Source: Deinococcus aquaticus
Lineage (GTDB): Bacteria > Deinococcota > Deinococci > Deinococcales > Deinococcaceae
Direction of reading: 5' to 3'
Length of the DNA stretch: 64,000 bases
Assembly: GCF_028622095.1 (NCBI RefSeq)
Contig: NZ_CP115165.1
Coordinates: 2,539,501 to 2,603,500, forward strand
Below are positions 24,750-32,751 of the stretch, in pieces. The notes beneath the pieces were generated by a model. That model searched no databases and was not told where the DNA came from. It saw nothing but the letters and a program-made list of their open reading frames with translations. Position 1 is the first letter of the stretch. Each line of letters opens with the position of its first letter. The position numbers and the translations under genes were made by a program.

Positions 24750-25328
24750 ATGCAAAACTATATATATGGACTTATTAACCCAGAGACACAGGAACTTAGA
24801 TACATAGGCAAGACCAATAACACAGTCAAGCGCTACCAAAGCCATTGCAGGGCTAAAGGTAACAGCTATCGGGATAAGTGGATTCGCAGTCTCAAGGATG
24901 CAGGACTGATGCCAGAGATGGTGATTATCGAGACATGCGGCAAAGATTGGGTAGAAGCTGAGAAGTTCTACATAGCATATTTCAAGTCGCTAGGCTGCCT
25001 GCTGACTAATCTGACCGCTGGTGGTGAAGGCTGTGAAGGGCATAAGCACACCGACCAAGCCAAGCGAATCATGCGGCTGAAAAAGTTGCACAAGCCACTG
25101 TCTCAGGAACACCGAGAGAGTCTGTCCAGCGCGGCAATGGGCAAACCTAAAAACTATGTCAACGGCAAAGCCAAGAGATGCAGGGTCACAAAGCCAGATG
25201 GTGAAGTAGTCGAGACACTGAGTCTCAGGAAATTTAGCGTCGATAATAACTTGAATCCTAACATCATGTCTAAGGTCGCAAGAGGTATGGTTAAAAGCCA
25301 TCGGGGTTATGTAGTCGAGTATATCTAA
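24750..25328 (+). CDS. GIY-YIG homing endonuclease
   Basis: A 192-aa free-standing nuclease. The GIY-YIG module has YIYGLINP and LRYIGKTNN (residues ~3-24) with the downstream Arg (VKRYQSH) and Glu (EAEKFYI). NUMOD-like repeats follow (HKPLSQEHRESLSSAAMGKPK), then an IENR1-type DNA-contact helix (KFSVDNNLNPNIMSKVARG). The ATG at 24750 follows GGAG by 9 nt. Such genes are selfish and mobile between phages, and here it sits between the two regulatory modules. Confidence 0.9.
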   Translation: MQNYIYGLINPETQELRYIGKTNNTVKRYQSHCRAKGNSYRDKWIRSLKDAGLMPEMVIIETCGKDWVEAEKFYIAYFKSLGCLLTNLTAGGEGCEGHKHTDQAKRIMRLKKLHKPLSQEHRESLSSAAMGKPKNYVNGKAKRCRVTKPDGEVVETLSLRKFSVDNNLNPNIMSKVARGMVKSHRGYVVEYI

Positions 25329-25331
25329 AGT

Positions 25332-25391
25332 GCTACTTTTGAAAACTAGGTCAGCCGTATAATAAGAGTATAAGTAATACAAATGAATTAC
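25332..25391 (+). promoter_or_regulatory. Rightward promoter 2 (copy of promoter 1 architecture)
   Basis: GCTACTTTT (25332-25340), CTAGGTC (25346-25352) and TATAAT (25358-25363) repeat promoter 1 in the same order. A leader inverted repeat follows, GTAAT-N8-ATTAC (25374-25391), as in promoter 1 but with different sequence. The shared CTAGGTC box may be a common activator or repressor site. Confidence 0.68.
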
Positions 25392-25409
25392 ATAACAGGG
25401 AAGGTGAGT

Positions 25410-25556
25410 ATGAAAAACAGAAAGAACAAGGTTATTATAGTTAGGATTCCAGACGATTTAAGGGTGTGGCTAGAAGATGAATCTGATAAGCAGGGCATTA
25501 GCATAAGCAAGCTAGTGAGACACCTACTATTCAGTTCAAAGGGCAAGGCTGGTTAA
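25410..25556 (+). CDS. Ribbon-helix-helix protein 2 (48 aa)
   Basis: GGGAAGGTGAG precedes the ATG. The product runs strand VIIVRIPDDL, helix A RVWLEDESDKQ and helix B SISKLVRHLLF, the classical RHH/CopG order. It has the same promoter and a similar following gene as RHH 1, so the two are copies of one module that have diverged strongly. Confidence 0.8.
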   Translation: MKNRKNKVIIVRIPDDLRVWLEDESDKQGISISKLVRHLLFSSKGKAG

Positions 25557-25839
25557 CATCAGTAGAAAATCGAATATCTACACCATCGATACCAGCGCAT
25601 TTATCACTAATGTTGCTGGTATTAGCATTGACTATCAGCAGGTACTTTCACGAATCAAGTCCATAAAGTATTCAGGATTTACCCTTTTGAGTACCTTGAT
25701 TAGCTTATGCACAAGCAGCGGCGGCATGCTATCGGTGTCCATTACGCATAGGCAGCTATCTGAAATAACCGGAATGTCTATATCAACAATTAGCAAAAGC
25801 ATAGTCAGACTCGCGCAAGCGGGTCTTATCACTTATTAA
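25549..25839 (+). CDS. Winged-helix protein 2, lacking a normal start codon
   Basis: The frame from CTG at 25549, overlapping the end of RHH 2, is open to TAA at 25837. It encodes an HTH segment (HRQLSEITGMSISTISKSIVRLAQAGLITY) much like winged-helix protein 1. No ATG, GTG or TTG lies at the expected 5' end, and the first ATG is well inside the fold. Translation may start at CTG or by frameshift from RHH 2, or the gene may be decayed. Confidence 0.45.
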   Translation: MVNISRKSNIYTIDTSAFITNVAGISIDYQQVLSRIKSIKYSGFTLLSTLISLCTSSGGMLSVSITHRQLSEITGMSISTISKSIVRLAQAGLITY

Positions 25840-25851
25840 AGGAGATTTAAC

Positions 25852-26319
25852 ATGTTATCAAACAAGCAGAGATGGGATAAGAATTACAGCGAAGGCGTAA
25901 AAGTAGAAGATGGAATTATCAATTACCTAACCGGCAAGGGATGGGACTTATTGGAACGTCCAGAGGGCAAGCATCCTGAATGGGATATCAAGGTAGGAAA
26001 CGATAAAGGCAGAGTAGAGACAATCGAAATCAAGGGTGACTACACCGTATATCCAAACGTAGTCTTTGAGTTTTGGCATAACGGTAAGCCTAGTGGAATC
26101 GCCACAAGCAAGGCTGATTGGTACATGATTTACTTTGTCAAAACCAACGAACTATTCACTGTCAAGAGAAGTCAAGTGCTTGAGATGTTCATGACTCATC
26201 CTGAACTATGGACACTGAGGAAAGTCAACAATCCATCAACTGAAATTGAAACACTGACATACGGATTAAGCAAAGAGAACATCAAGCGTATTGCGTTCTA
26301 CAAGAAGGTTGAGATTTAA
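25852..26319 (+). CDS. PD-(D/E)xK-fold nuclease
   Basis: A 155-aa protein with the nuclease signature PEWDIKVGN then ETIEIKGDY (Asp, then Glu-x-Lys on adjacent strands) at about residues 43-65. The C-terminal half is mixed alpha/beta with no other motif. In phages such small enzymes act as recombination nucleases, Holliday-junction resolvases or restriction-like endonucleases; I cannot choose. AAAGGAG precedes the start, and the next gene overlaps by 1 nt. Confidence 0.72.
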   Translation: MLSNKQRWDKNYSEGVKVEDGIINYLTGKGWDLLERPEGKHPEWDIKVGNDKGRVETIEIKGDYTVYPNVVFEFWHNGKPSGIATSKADWYMIYFVKTNELFTVKRSQVLEMFMTHPELWTLRKVNNPSTEIETLTYGLSKENIKRIAFYKKVEI

Positions 26320-26756
26320 TGTCAAGTCTCAGCATCATGCTAGAAGGCAACAAGGATAACAACCAAAAGCGATATGTGACAGTCGAGACACGTCTGAAGA
26401 TGGGTAGCTATCAACCCCCGTGCATCCTGACTCGCTATAGCTTGATGGTGTCACTTGTAAGCGCTGGTTACAACATCCCTTATCACCACAGACCCGCTTG
26501 TAAGCTATGCGGGCATAGATACTATCCCTCACACTTCCGAAACTATTACTGTTCTGAGTGCGATAACCAGTATGCACAGAAGCTTAGCTTATCGCCTGTC
26601 GATTGTATTGAATTGGACATGTCATATCGTGCGATTATGGCTAATCTTGGCTTGCCTAATAGTAAGCAATTATATAGCATTATCGATGATTGGGATGAAA
26701 CAAATGAAGAAGAATGTATATCCAAGATAAAGACAGCATTAGGTGAATCATGGTAA
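26319..26756 (+). CDS. Zinc-ribbon protein of unknown function
   Basis: A 145-aa protein whose middle holds a treble-clef-like C-x2-C...C-x2-C cluster (CKLCGHRYYPSHFRNYYCSEC). The N-terminus contains a possible DNA-binding loop (TRLKMGSYQPPCILTRYSL). Its start overlaps the nuclease stop (TAATG), so the two probably work together in early DNA metabolism. No family is recognised. Confidence 0.68.
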   Translation: MSSLSIMLEGNKDNNQKRYVTVETRLKMGSYQPPCILTRYSLMVSLVSAGYNIPYHHRPACKLCGHRYYPSHFRNYYCSECDNQYAQKLSLSPVDCIELDMSYRAIMANLGLPNSKQLYSIIDDWDETNEEECISKIKTALGESW

Positions 26757-26902
26757 CGGCATTAGCAGTCACTTCACTTCATTTTGCTATCTGGTACATA
26801 CTCGCACCGGCATATATAAAATACACGGCATCACATAGCATATTTAATTATAATAGGAGTATTACTGATGACACCAAAACAGAAGAAAGACATAAAGATT
26901 AA
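26750..26902 (+). CDS. Possible 50-aa single-pass membrane protein
   Basis: The ATG at 26750 overlaps the end of the zinc-ribbon gene. The frame has a hydrophobic stretch (ALAVTSLHFAIWYILAPAYI) followed by a charged tail. It overlaps the next gene by 35 nt and has only weak ribosome-site support (GGTGAA). It could be a small membrane effector or chance. Confidence 0.35.
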   Translation: MVTALAVTSLHFAIWYILAPAYIKYTASHSIFNYNRSITDDTKTEERHKD

Positions 26903-27116
26903 GTACAATGGCTTAGGTATTGAAGTATTCAATCTGTATTCTCGATTCAGGGGAAGAGGTATGGGTGAAGTGTTGAGTGGTGTTGTTGTAACAAGCAGGC
27001 TTGATGCTTCACGAGTCAATACACTAACTGTCAACTATCTAGAAGAGGTTGGTGTGTTGCGTAATGTCAAGATGGTGAAAGTAAATAGCACTACTTATAG
27101 ATTCGACTTAGTTTAA
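26868..27116 (+). CDS. Small winged-helix-like protein (82 aa)
   Basis: TAGGAG precedes the ATG by 9 nt. The middle reads as an HTH followed by a wing (EVLSGVVVTSRLDASRVNTLTVNYLEEVGVLRNVKMVKVN), like the other two small winged-helix proteins of this prophage. The N-terminus is Lys-rich. Probably a DNA-binding regulator; no family was recognised. Confidence 0.6.
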   Translation: MTPKQKKDIKIKYNGLGIEVFNLYSRFRGRGMGEVLSGVVVTSRLDASRVNTLTVNYLEEVGVLRNVKMVKVNSTTYRFDLV

Positions 27117-27126
27117 AGGAGATATG

Positions 27127-27285
27127 ATGAAGAAGGAAAACAAGATAACTCGCAGGGATGACAAATCACATGAGATTGACAAGATGGTGAAGTTACTAAT
27201 GTCACAAGATGCAGCACTAACATTGCTGGCTGCAACAGCGCATGCTGAGGCTAACTACACTGAAGAGGCTAGCCCTGATGCCTAA
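27127..27285 (+). CDS. Small protein of unknown function (52 aa)
   Basis: AAAGGAG lies just before tandem ATGs (27124 and 27127). The product is a charged N-terminus followed by one Ala/Leu helix (MSQDAALTLLAATAHAEAN). It overlaps the start of the terminase small subunit (ATGCCTAA at 27278). No homologue is recognised. Confidence 0.5.
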   Translation: MKKENKITRRDDKSHEIDKMVKLLMSQDAALTLLAATAHAEANYTEEASPDA

Positions 27286-27736
27286 ACTGCTACAAGAGAA
27301 CAAGGAACTGCAACAAGAAAACTACTTCCAGCTATACCGCACAATGGGTAATGCCAGAAGCTTAAGAAGATTGGAAGAGGCCACTGGACTTAGCCTGACT
27401 AGCTTGCATCGAATGTCAGTGAAGTACGGATGGCAACAGCGCTTGAATGAAGAGGCTGACCGGCTGGCGAGTCTGGTTAAAGCGCAGTATGAAGAGAAGG
27501 AGTACAGCAGCGCGGCTACTCGTGTGTCCCTAGCCGACACCATCTTCAAGAAGTTGGAAGACAGTGTGGGTGACTTGAGTATCAGCAGCTTCAAGGATGC
27601 CAAGACCGCGCTTGAGATGTATGCGCTTCTGACGGGCAAGCCGACTGCGATAACTCAGGACGTATCGAGTCTGCCAGTTGAGACACTGACAGATGAGGAA
27701 TTAGAGAAGCTAGCAGCCTTGCTTGTATCTGACTAA
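27278..27736 (+). CDS. Terminase small subunit
   Basis: A 152-aa DNA-packaging recognition protein. It has an N-terminal helix-turn-helix of the phBC6A51/TerS type (SLRRLEEATGLSLTSLHRMSVKYGWQQRLNEEADR), then a helical oligomerisation region and an acidic tail. The start at 27278 overlaps the previous stop and follows GAAGAGG; a longer frame from 27242 is possible. It is separated from the large subunit by 459 bp. Confidence 0.75.
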   Translation: MPKLLQENKELQQENYFQLYRTMGNARSLRRLEEATGLSLTSLHRMSVKYGWQQRLNEEADRLASLVKAQYEEKEYSSAATRVSLADTIFKKLEDSVGDLSISSFKDAKTALEMYALLTGKPTAITQDVSSLPVETLTDEELEKLAALLVSD

Positions 27737-28195
27737 CCCGACAGCTATTTCACACTAAGAAATATTGTTGCTACACAACTAGACCTATAACTAGTTCTGC
27801 TACTCGATAAGTAAGAGTTTGTCAATACCCGCCATCACACTTAATCATGCTATTTGACCTACTTGACAAACTCACGTACTTATGCTACTTGCACAACTAA
27901 TCACATTCTATTAAAGGAGAAGCTACAACACATAGCACTATATGATTGTTCATCTATCAAAAATTAACACACACTTTGGTTCGGTAGTAGGATTCACCCT
28001 AACTCACTTAAGCATGCTTACTTATCTGATGCATGCCATATGCAATCTAATTATTGACTACATAGTATTTATGTCTAGTTTGTCGATATAAGCCATTCTA
28101 AGGCTTAGCAATTAAATAACAGAAGGAGATACGCACAAGCGCTAGCTATGGCCTTAATAGCCATTCTGTGCGCTTCTAGGGCTATTTAAAGACTC
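27737..28195 (+). other. Non-coding region between terminase subunits with large inverted repeats
   Basis: No well-supported gene lies in these 459 bp. GAGTTTGTCAA (27815-27825) is repeated in perfect inversion as TTGACAAACTC (27863-27873), and the arms extend with AAGTA and TACTT outside. Two strong ribosome-site-like AAAGGAG/AAGGAG sequences (27914, 28122) are followed only by very short frames (49 and 13 codons). A packaging site or structured leader is possible. Confidence 0.55.
28137..28175 (+). other. Compound hairpin before terminase large subunit
   Basis: AAGCGC (28137-28142) pairs with GCGCTT (28170-28175), and inside ATGGC (28148-28152) pairs with GCCAT (28160-28164). The two 5-nt internal strands form a symmetric internal loop and the apical loop is CTTAATA. 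It lies 20 bp before the terL start. Confidence 0.6.
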
Positions 28196-29650
28196 ATGGA
28201 TAATATAAAAATAACTCAGCAGCAAAGAAGCGCAATCATCAGAGAAGCCGGAAGGCGAGACATAGTTTTCTTCCAGCGTAACATTCTAAAAACACCCGAG
28301 GAATTCATCAGGCCACATCAGAAGGTGTGGCTTGAATCATTTGAGAATTACAGTAACGTGCTTCTTCTTGCACCGAGAGAACACCTGAAGTCAAGCACCC
28401 TGACTACCTACCTGCTACACAAGGTCCTGTACAACCCAGAGATACGAATACTCATTGTCACCATCTCAGATAGCTTGGCTACAGGGATGTTGCAGCGTAT
28501 CAAGTCGATTCTGGAAACCAACACCACCATTAGACAGCTATTCGGTGATGTGAAAGGGAATGGTGTATGGGGTGCGGATGGTCTGACACTGAAGCGAAAG
28601 AACATCTACACAGAACCCACCATCAAGGCCATTGGCATAGGTACGGCTGCTGTCGGTAGTCGCTGTGACTTGCTTATCTGTGATGACTTGATAGACAGCA
28701 CCAAAGCGGATTCACCTACTGAACGAGACAAGCTATCAGAGAGATTCAACGGGGAATTGTCCAGCTTGGTAAGTGATGGGGGAAAGACCATCGTGCTAGG
28801 CACACGCAAAGGCGCACATGACCTGTACTCAGAGTTGCTTGACAACAAGAGTTACTACTGTCTTGTTCAACCTGCCATCACCAGCCACAGACCGGAAGAC
28901 CTGACGTGCGAATACATCAGGGACAGCAACGGGGTTATCACTGGTGTCGAGATAGCAGAAGAAGTAGCAGTCTTAGACCCGGTTAGATGGCCCATCGAAA
29001 GACTAATGCTACGCCGTATCAACACCGGAAGCACGCGCTTTCTCAGGGAGTATCAGAACGATATCAGTAGCTTCACTGGAAACCTACTGAAACCAGAATG
29101 GCTAACTGTATCGACTGTACCACCTATTGAACAGATGAATTTATATATGGGTGTTGACTTAGCTATCTCGGATAAAACCAACAGTGACTTCACCGTTATC
29201 ACCACAGTTGGAGTGGACAAGAAGACCAATCGAATCTATCTGCTAAAGATGCACCGTAGCCGGTCTGATTTCCCTACCACCATTGAGAACATCAAAAGCG
29301 AGTATCAGTCATGGCATATCAAGCCATTGAAAGTAACGGTAGAAAGCAACGCTGCACAGATGGCAACATTCCAAATGCTGTTCAGGAATACCCATCTACC
29401 TGTATTCCCTAGTCACACGAGTAAAGGTAAGGATATCCGTATGCAACTGCTAGCGCCTCTGTTCGAGAGTGGCAAGATTCAGTTGTCTCATGGCTTTGAT
29501 AGTGACGGTATCTTCAGAAACGAATGGGCTAGCTTCCCATCTATGAAAGTACATGATGACGCGCTTGACTCGGTAGAAATAGCATTGAGGCCAATACTCA
29601 AACAATCAAGTAAAGGTGCTGGTAGAGTTATTACCAGTGGCATTAGATAA
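28196..29650 (+). CDS. Terminase large subunit (packaging ATPase-nuclease)
   Basis: A 484-aa motor that pumps DNA into the prohead. The Walker A equivalent is LAPREHLKSS (58-67), unusual in lacking the glycines, with Walker B LLICDDL (159-165). The C-terminal RNase-H-like nuclease shows MGVDLAISDKTNSD, VESNAAQ and HDDALDSV with its acidic residues. The length is normal. Portal follows after 27 nt. Confidence 0.93.
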   Translation: MDNIKITQQQRSAIIREAGRRDIVFFQRNILKTPEEFIRPHQKVWLESFENYSNVLLLAPREHLKSSTLTTYLLHKVLYNPEIRILIVTISDSLATGMLQRIKSILETNTTIRQLFGDVKGNGVWGADGLTLKRKNIYTEPTIKAIGIGTAAVGSRCDLLICDDLIDSTKADSPTERDKLSERFNGELSSLVSDGGKTIVLGTRKGAHDLYSELLDNKSYYCLVQPAITSHRPEDLTCEYIRDSNGVITGVEIAEEVAVLDPVRWPIERLMLRRINTGSTRFLREYQNDISSFTGNLLKPEWLTVSTVPPIEQMNLYMGVDLAISDKTNSDFTVITTVGVDKKTNRIYLLKMHRSRSDFPTTIENIKSEYQSWHIKPLKVTVESNAAQMATFQMLFRNTHLPVFPSHTSKGKDIRMQLLAPLFESGKIQLSHGFDSDGIFRNEWASFPSMKVHDDALDSVEIALRPILKQSSKGAGRVITSGIR

Positions 29651-29677
29651 ACATTCAACATCATATTTAGGAGATAA

Positions 29678-31003
29678 ATGAAATACTTTGAAATAGCATC
29701 ACACGAATATAAAGCTATGCAATCCGCTTCCAAGATTGGCAACTATTACAACAGCGACTTCTACACCGACTACCCTAGAAAATCCGTTGTGCTTCCGATG
29801 GGCAGGACCATTGAAAACACTTTGGTATTCGACAATTGGATAAGCAAAACAGTCAATAGATATGCCAGTGCATCAGCGGGCAAGAATGCTTCTGTAGAGT
29901 TGTCTGACTCGGGTATTCAATTAGCATTAGAAGAATGGCATGACTCGATAAGCTTTGGTAGTAAACTAACCAGCATAGCGCGGTATCAGGGTCTATACGG
30001 CTTTAGCGTTGTGAAACTCATACTTAGGCATGCTAGGGATGAAGAAGGGCTAGTGAATGTAGCAGGTAAATCTACTGAAGACATTCTGAAAGATGTTGAC
30101 ATTGCTGTGTTTGGTGCGGATACCTCATTCGTAAGGCATGACGAATATGGAAACATCGATAGCATCTGCATATTGGTTGGAGATAGATTAGAAGTATTTA
30201 CCAACAATGCTATAGAAGTGTACAAGTTGAATGGTAGTCGATACAGACTAGTCAAGACTGATGCTAACCCACTTGCGCCTTATCCAATGGCATTTGTAGT
30301 CAATAACCTTCTAACTGGTAGCACTACTTCCAGTGATGTTGCAGGTATAGTGACTTTGCAAGAATCACTAAATGATGCACTAACATCACTGCGCTTAGTT
30401 AATCACTATCACGGATTCCCGATATATACCGCTACTGGTGTGCAGATTGCATATGATGAATCGGGTAACACCAAGCCTCTGATTATGGGTGCTGGGATGA
30501 CACTACAAAGCGAATCAGACAGCACCAAGTTTGGACGTGTCGAGATGCCCGCTATCACACCACTCAAAGAAAGTATTGAAGCACTGACTAAGGAAATCGC
30601 TATATCGACTAACTCTCTGAGTCTACTGACAGGTCAGATACCATCAGGAACCGCATTGGGATACATGCTAAGCGACTTCAACAGCGCTGTGTCAGAGAAG
30701 CAGCTACATCTCAAATCGTTCATGCTTAGCTTCCATAGAACCATTCTGAAGCTTATTGAGTACATGCTAGGACAGAAGACTAGCGATATCAAAATCAAGG
30801 CTTACGTCAGTGGGCATAACTCACTAGCTGACAATACGGCACATGCTGAGGCGCTGGAACTATTTACTGCCGGTGCGCTGTCACTTCAGACCCTACTCGA
30901 TAACTCCGATTGCATCGACAGCACATCAGAGGAACTATCACGAATAGCCAAAGAGAAGGCTGCTAATCCCAATGCCAGTATCTCTAGCCTTCTGGGTGTC
31001 TAA
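29678..31003 (+). CDS. Portal protein (SPP1 gp6-like)
   Basis: A 441-aa protein of the dodecameric DNA gate at the capsid vertex. Recognisable are the clip/wing region (AGIVTLQESLNDALTSLRLVNHYHGFPIYTATG) and the stem/tunnel helices (ESIEALTKEIAISTNSLSLLTGQIPSGTALGYM), typical of SPP1-type portals. Position between terL and the Mu-F-like gene agrees. GGAG lies 5-6 nt before the ATG. Confidence 0.88.
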   Translation: MKYFEIASHEYKAMQSASKIGNYYNSDFYTDYPRKSVVLPMGRTIENTLVFDNWISKTVNRYASASAGKNASVELSDSGIQLALEEWHDSISFGSKLTSIARYQGLYGFSVVKLILRHARDEEGLVNVAGKSTEDILKDVDIAVFGADTSFVRHDEYGNIDSICILVGDRLEVFTNNAIEVYKLNGSRYRLVKTDANPLAPYPMAFVVNNLLTGSTTSSDVAGIVTLQESLNDALTSLRLVNHYHGFPIYTATGVQIAYDESGNTKPLIMGAGMTLQSESDSTKFGRVEMPAITPLKESIEALTKEIAISTNSLSLLTGQIPSGTALGYMLSDFNSAVSEKQLHLKSFMLSFHRTILKLIEYMLGQKTSDIKIKAYVSGHNSLADNTAHAEALELFTAGALSLQTLLDNSDCIDSTSEELSRIAKEKAANPNASISSLLGV

Positions 31004-31839
31004 TGGAAGACTATAGTAGCCGGGTAAGTCAAGCAATGCGGTTGCTGGTAGAAAAAGCCATCTCTGCTGATGCTGACATTATCGAGAATGCCATGAGTGA
31101 AATCGCAGTGATGGTGAAAGATGGTGACAAGAAAGCTATAGCAGCATTCTTCAAGGAAGACCCTAAAGGCGTAGCAGAGTATTTGAAGAGTGGCAAGATG
31201 CCTACTTCGATAGCTGGTAAAAGATTCGTGGCTATGTACCAGTCTCTAGCATCGATACTAGATGTGATATTTGAAGGCGAGACTCTACAAATTCAAAGCT
31301 TCATAGCATCAACCGGCATCAGTGCTGCACAAGCAGATGCACTAGCCCTCAGTAGCTTGTTCATGAGTCCTGCCATCAAGCAGACGATTCTAAACGAGTG
31401 GGTCAATAAGCCTTACAACGGCTACCCATTGTCACAGCGGATATGGGGATTAAACAAAGCCACTGAGAACAAGCTAATGCAGATGGTAGCCGCTGGATTC
31501 GCAGACGGCAGGAACCCAAAGCAGCTAGCCGGACTGGTGAGGGGAATCACCGGGCAACAGTCGGCATCGAATATCAGACGGCTGCTGTTGACTGAGAACA
31601 GTCGAGTGCAGCACGGTGTTCAGAAACTCGCTGTCCGTGAGTTCCGGCACATCAGCTACGTGGTGTTGAAGTTCGGTGTGAGACACAAGGAACCCTGCCT
31701 CTGTGACCCGTACCAGCGGAAGGGGAGAATGAAATATGAGGATGCACCGGACTTGCCGTTACATCCTTCTAGTTCTAGCTATTATCAGCCCATACCTACG
31801 CCAATCGATGAATGGAAGAAGGAAATGGGTTATGTCTGA
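31003..31839 (+). CDS. Minor head protein, SPP1 gp7 / Mu gpF-like
   Basis: A 278-aa protein starting on the portal stop (TAATG). The C-terminal domain carries the Mu-F signature: LLLTENSRVQHGVQK, then RHKEPCLCDPYQRKG and LPLHPSSSSYY. Members are incorporated inside the capsid with the portal and assist DNA delivery. The usual last cysteine pair is degenerate here (SSSS). Confidence 0.85.
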   Translation: MEDYSSRVSQAMRLLVEKAISADADIIENAMSEIAVMVKDGDKKAIAAFFKEDPKGVAEYLKSGKMPTSIAGKRFVAMYQSLASILDVIFEGETLQIQSFIASTGISAAQADALALSSLFMSPAIKQTILNEWVNKPYNGYPLSQRIWGLNKATENKLMQMVAAGFADGRNPKQLAGLVRGITGQQSASNIRRLLLTENSRVQHGVQKLAVREFRHISYVVLKFGVRHKEPCLCDPYQRKGRMKYEDAPDLPLHPSSSSYYQPIPTPIDEWKKEMGYV

Positions 31840-31840
31840 A

Positions 31841-32521
31841 TTACTGTTTGGGGAATGTTGATTTGAACCAAAAAGTAGCGCTGTTCTCTTTCAGATTTAG
31901 GGTGAATCTGGGAACAGAATTATATTTAAGTTTATCAACGATGTACACATCAAGCACATCGGTATCAGAGAATGAAGGCGAAAGTGTTACTTCGCCATCG
32001 AAGAAGAGTGGTGTAAGAGGCCCATCATTGACTTTATAGGCTACTGTGTTATCTTTGAAGGGTATATATCCTTGTTTTTCATCGTATGTCTCATCTTTAA
32101 TGAATGCAGACGCATCGGTAAAGAGGGTGTTGGACAATGTGTTAAATGCAACATAGAATGTGAATGAACCTACTCCATCTAAATAATAGCTATTCGCAAT
32201 ATATGCAAGAATCCTCTTATCACCGTTAAGAGTAAGAACTTCTGAAAGTCTCTCTTTGCTGGTGGCTTTAATCGTAAAACTATTAGCATCAGAAGAGAGA
32301 GTGAAACCGCAAGCGCTAAAGTCGCTGAATGGCCTATTATCTCTAGAGTGCTGCTTTACCGTTTGTGATGGAGTAGGGAAGACTGCTGGCCTGATATATG
32401 TAACTTGCCATTGATTAAGCTTGACAGTGCTGCAATTGATATCTTCCGCTGAGGCTGCGCTAAACATAGCGAGTGCAAGAGTCGAGAGAACATTGATGCG
32501 CCGCATATGTGATTTTGTCAT
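31841..32521 (-). CDS. Secreted protein, reverse-strand moron in the head operon
   Basis: A 226-aa protein on the opposite strand to all surrounding structural genes. A signal peptide is clear from Met6 (MRRINVLSTLALAMFSAASA then EDIN). The mature part is beta-rich, with Cys in DINCSTV and SACGF that could pair. It has its own consensus promoter 8 nt before the ATG. The layout is that of a lysogenically expressed moron exported to the envelope. No family is recognised. Confidence 0.78.
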   Translation of the reverse strand: MTKSHMRRINVLSTLALAMFSAASAEDINCSTVKLNQWQVTYIRPAVFPTPSQTVKQHSRDNRPFSDFSACGFTLSSDANSFTIKATSKERLSEVLTLNGDKRILAYIANSYYLDGVGSFTFYVAFNTLSNTLFTDASAFIKDETYDEKQGYIPFKDNTVAYKVNDGPLTPLFFDGEVTLSPSFSDTDVLDVYIVDKLKYNSVPRFTLNLKENSATFWFKSTFPKQ

Positions 32522-32529
32522 TGAATCTC

Positions 32530-32557
32530 AATATATAAATCCGATTTTCAATGTCAA
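32530..32557 (-). promoter_or_regulatory. Consensus promoter of the reverse-strand moron
   Basis: On the minus strand TTGACA (32552-32557), a 16-bp spacer and TATATT (32530-32535) lead to an ATG at 32521, only 8 nt after the -10 box. Transcription should start at or next to the A of ATG, which predicts a leaderless mRNA. Confidence 0.8.
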
Positions 32558-32561
32558 GCAG

Positions 32562-32700
32562 ATTTGCCCGTCACCCCCCATTTCAACAAGGCCACAGAAT
32601 CGCCGTGAAGGTGCCTCTGGAATCTCCCGAGGGGTAAAGTACCCCCCCAATTCTGCCCCGACCTGCCGTCACCCGGCCCCACTGGTGTTCCAGCTACAGG
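32562..32700. other. GC-rich non-coding patch between moron and scaffold gene
   Basis: About 140 bp of host-like GC content inside the AT-rich prophage, with C-tracts and a perfect GGGGTA-aag-TACCCC hairpin (32633-32647 region). No gene was seen. It may be a remnant of the recombination that brought in the moron. Confidence 0.45.
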
Positions 32701-32751
32701 GCAGCACTCAAATCTAATAAATACAATTGCACTATAACTAAAGGAGTATGA

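Noticed and set aside
27942..28091. 49-codon hydrophobic frame between terS and terL
   Set aside because: The ribosome-like AAAGGAG lies more than 20 nt upstream of the ATG and the composition is that of random AT-rich DNA.
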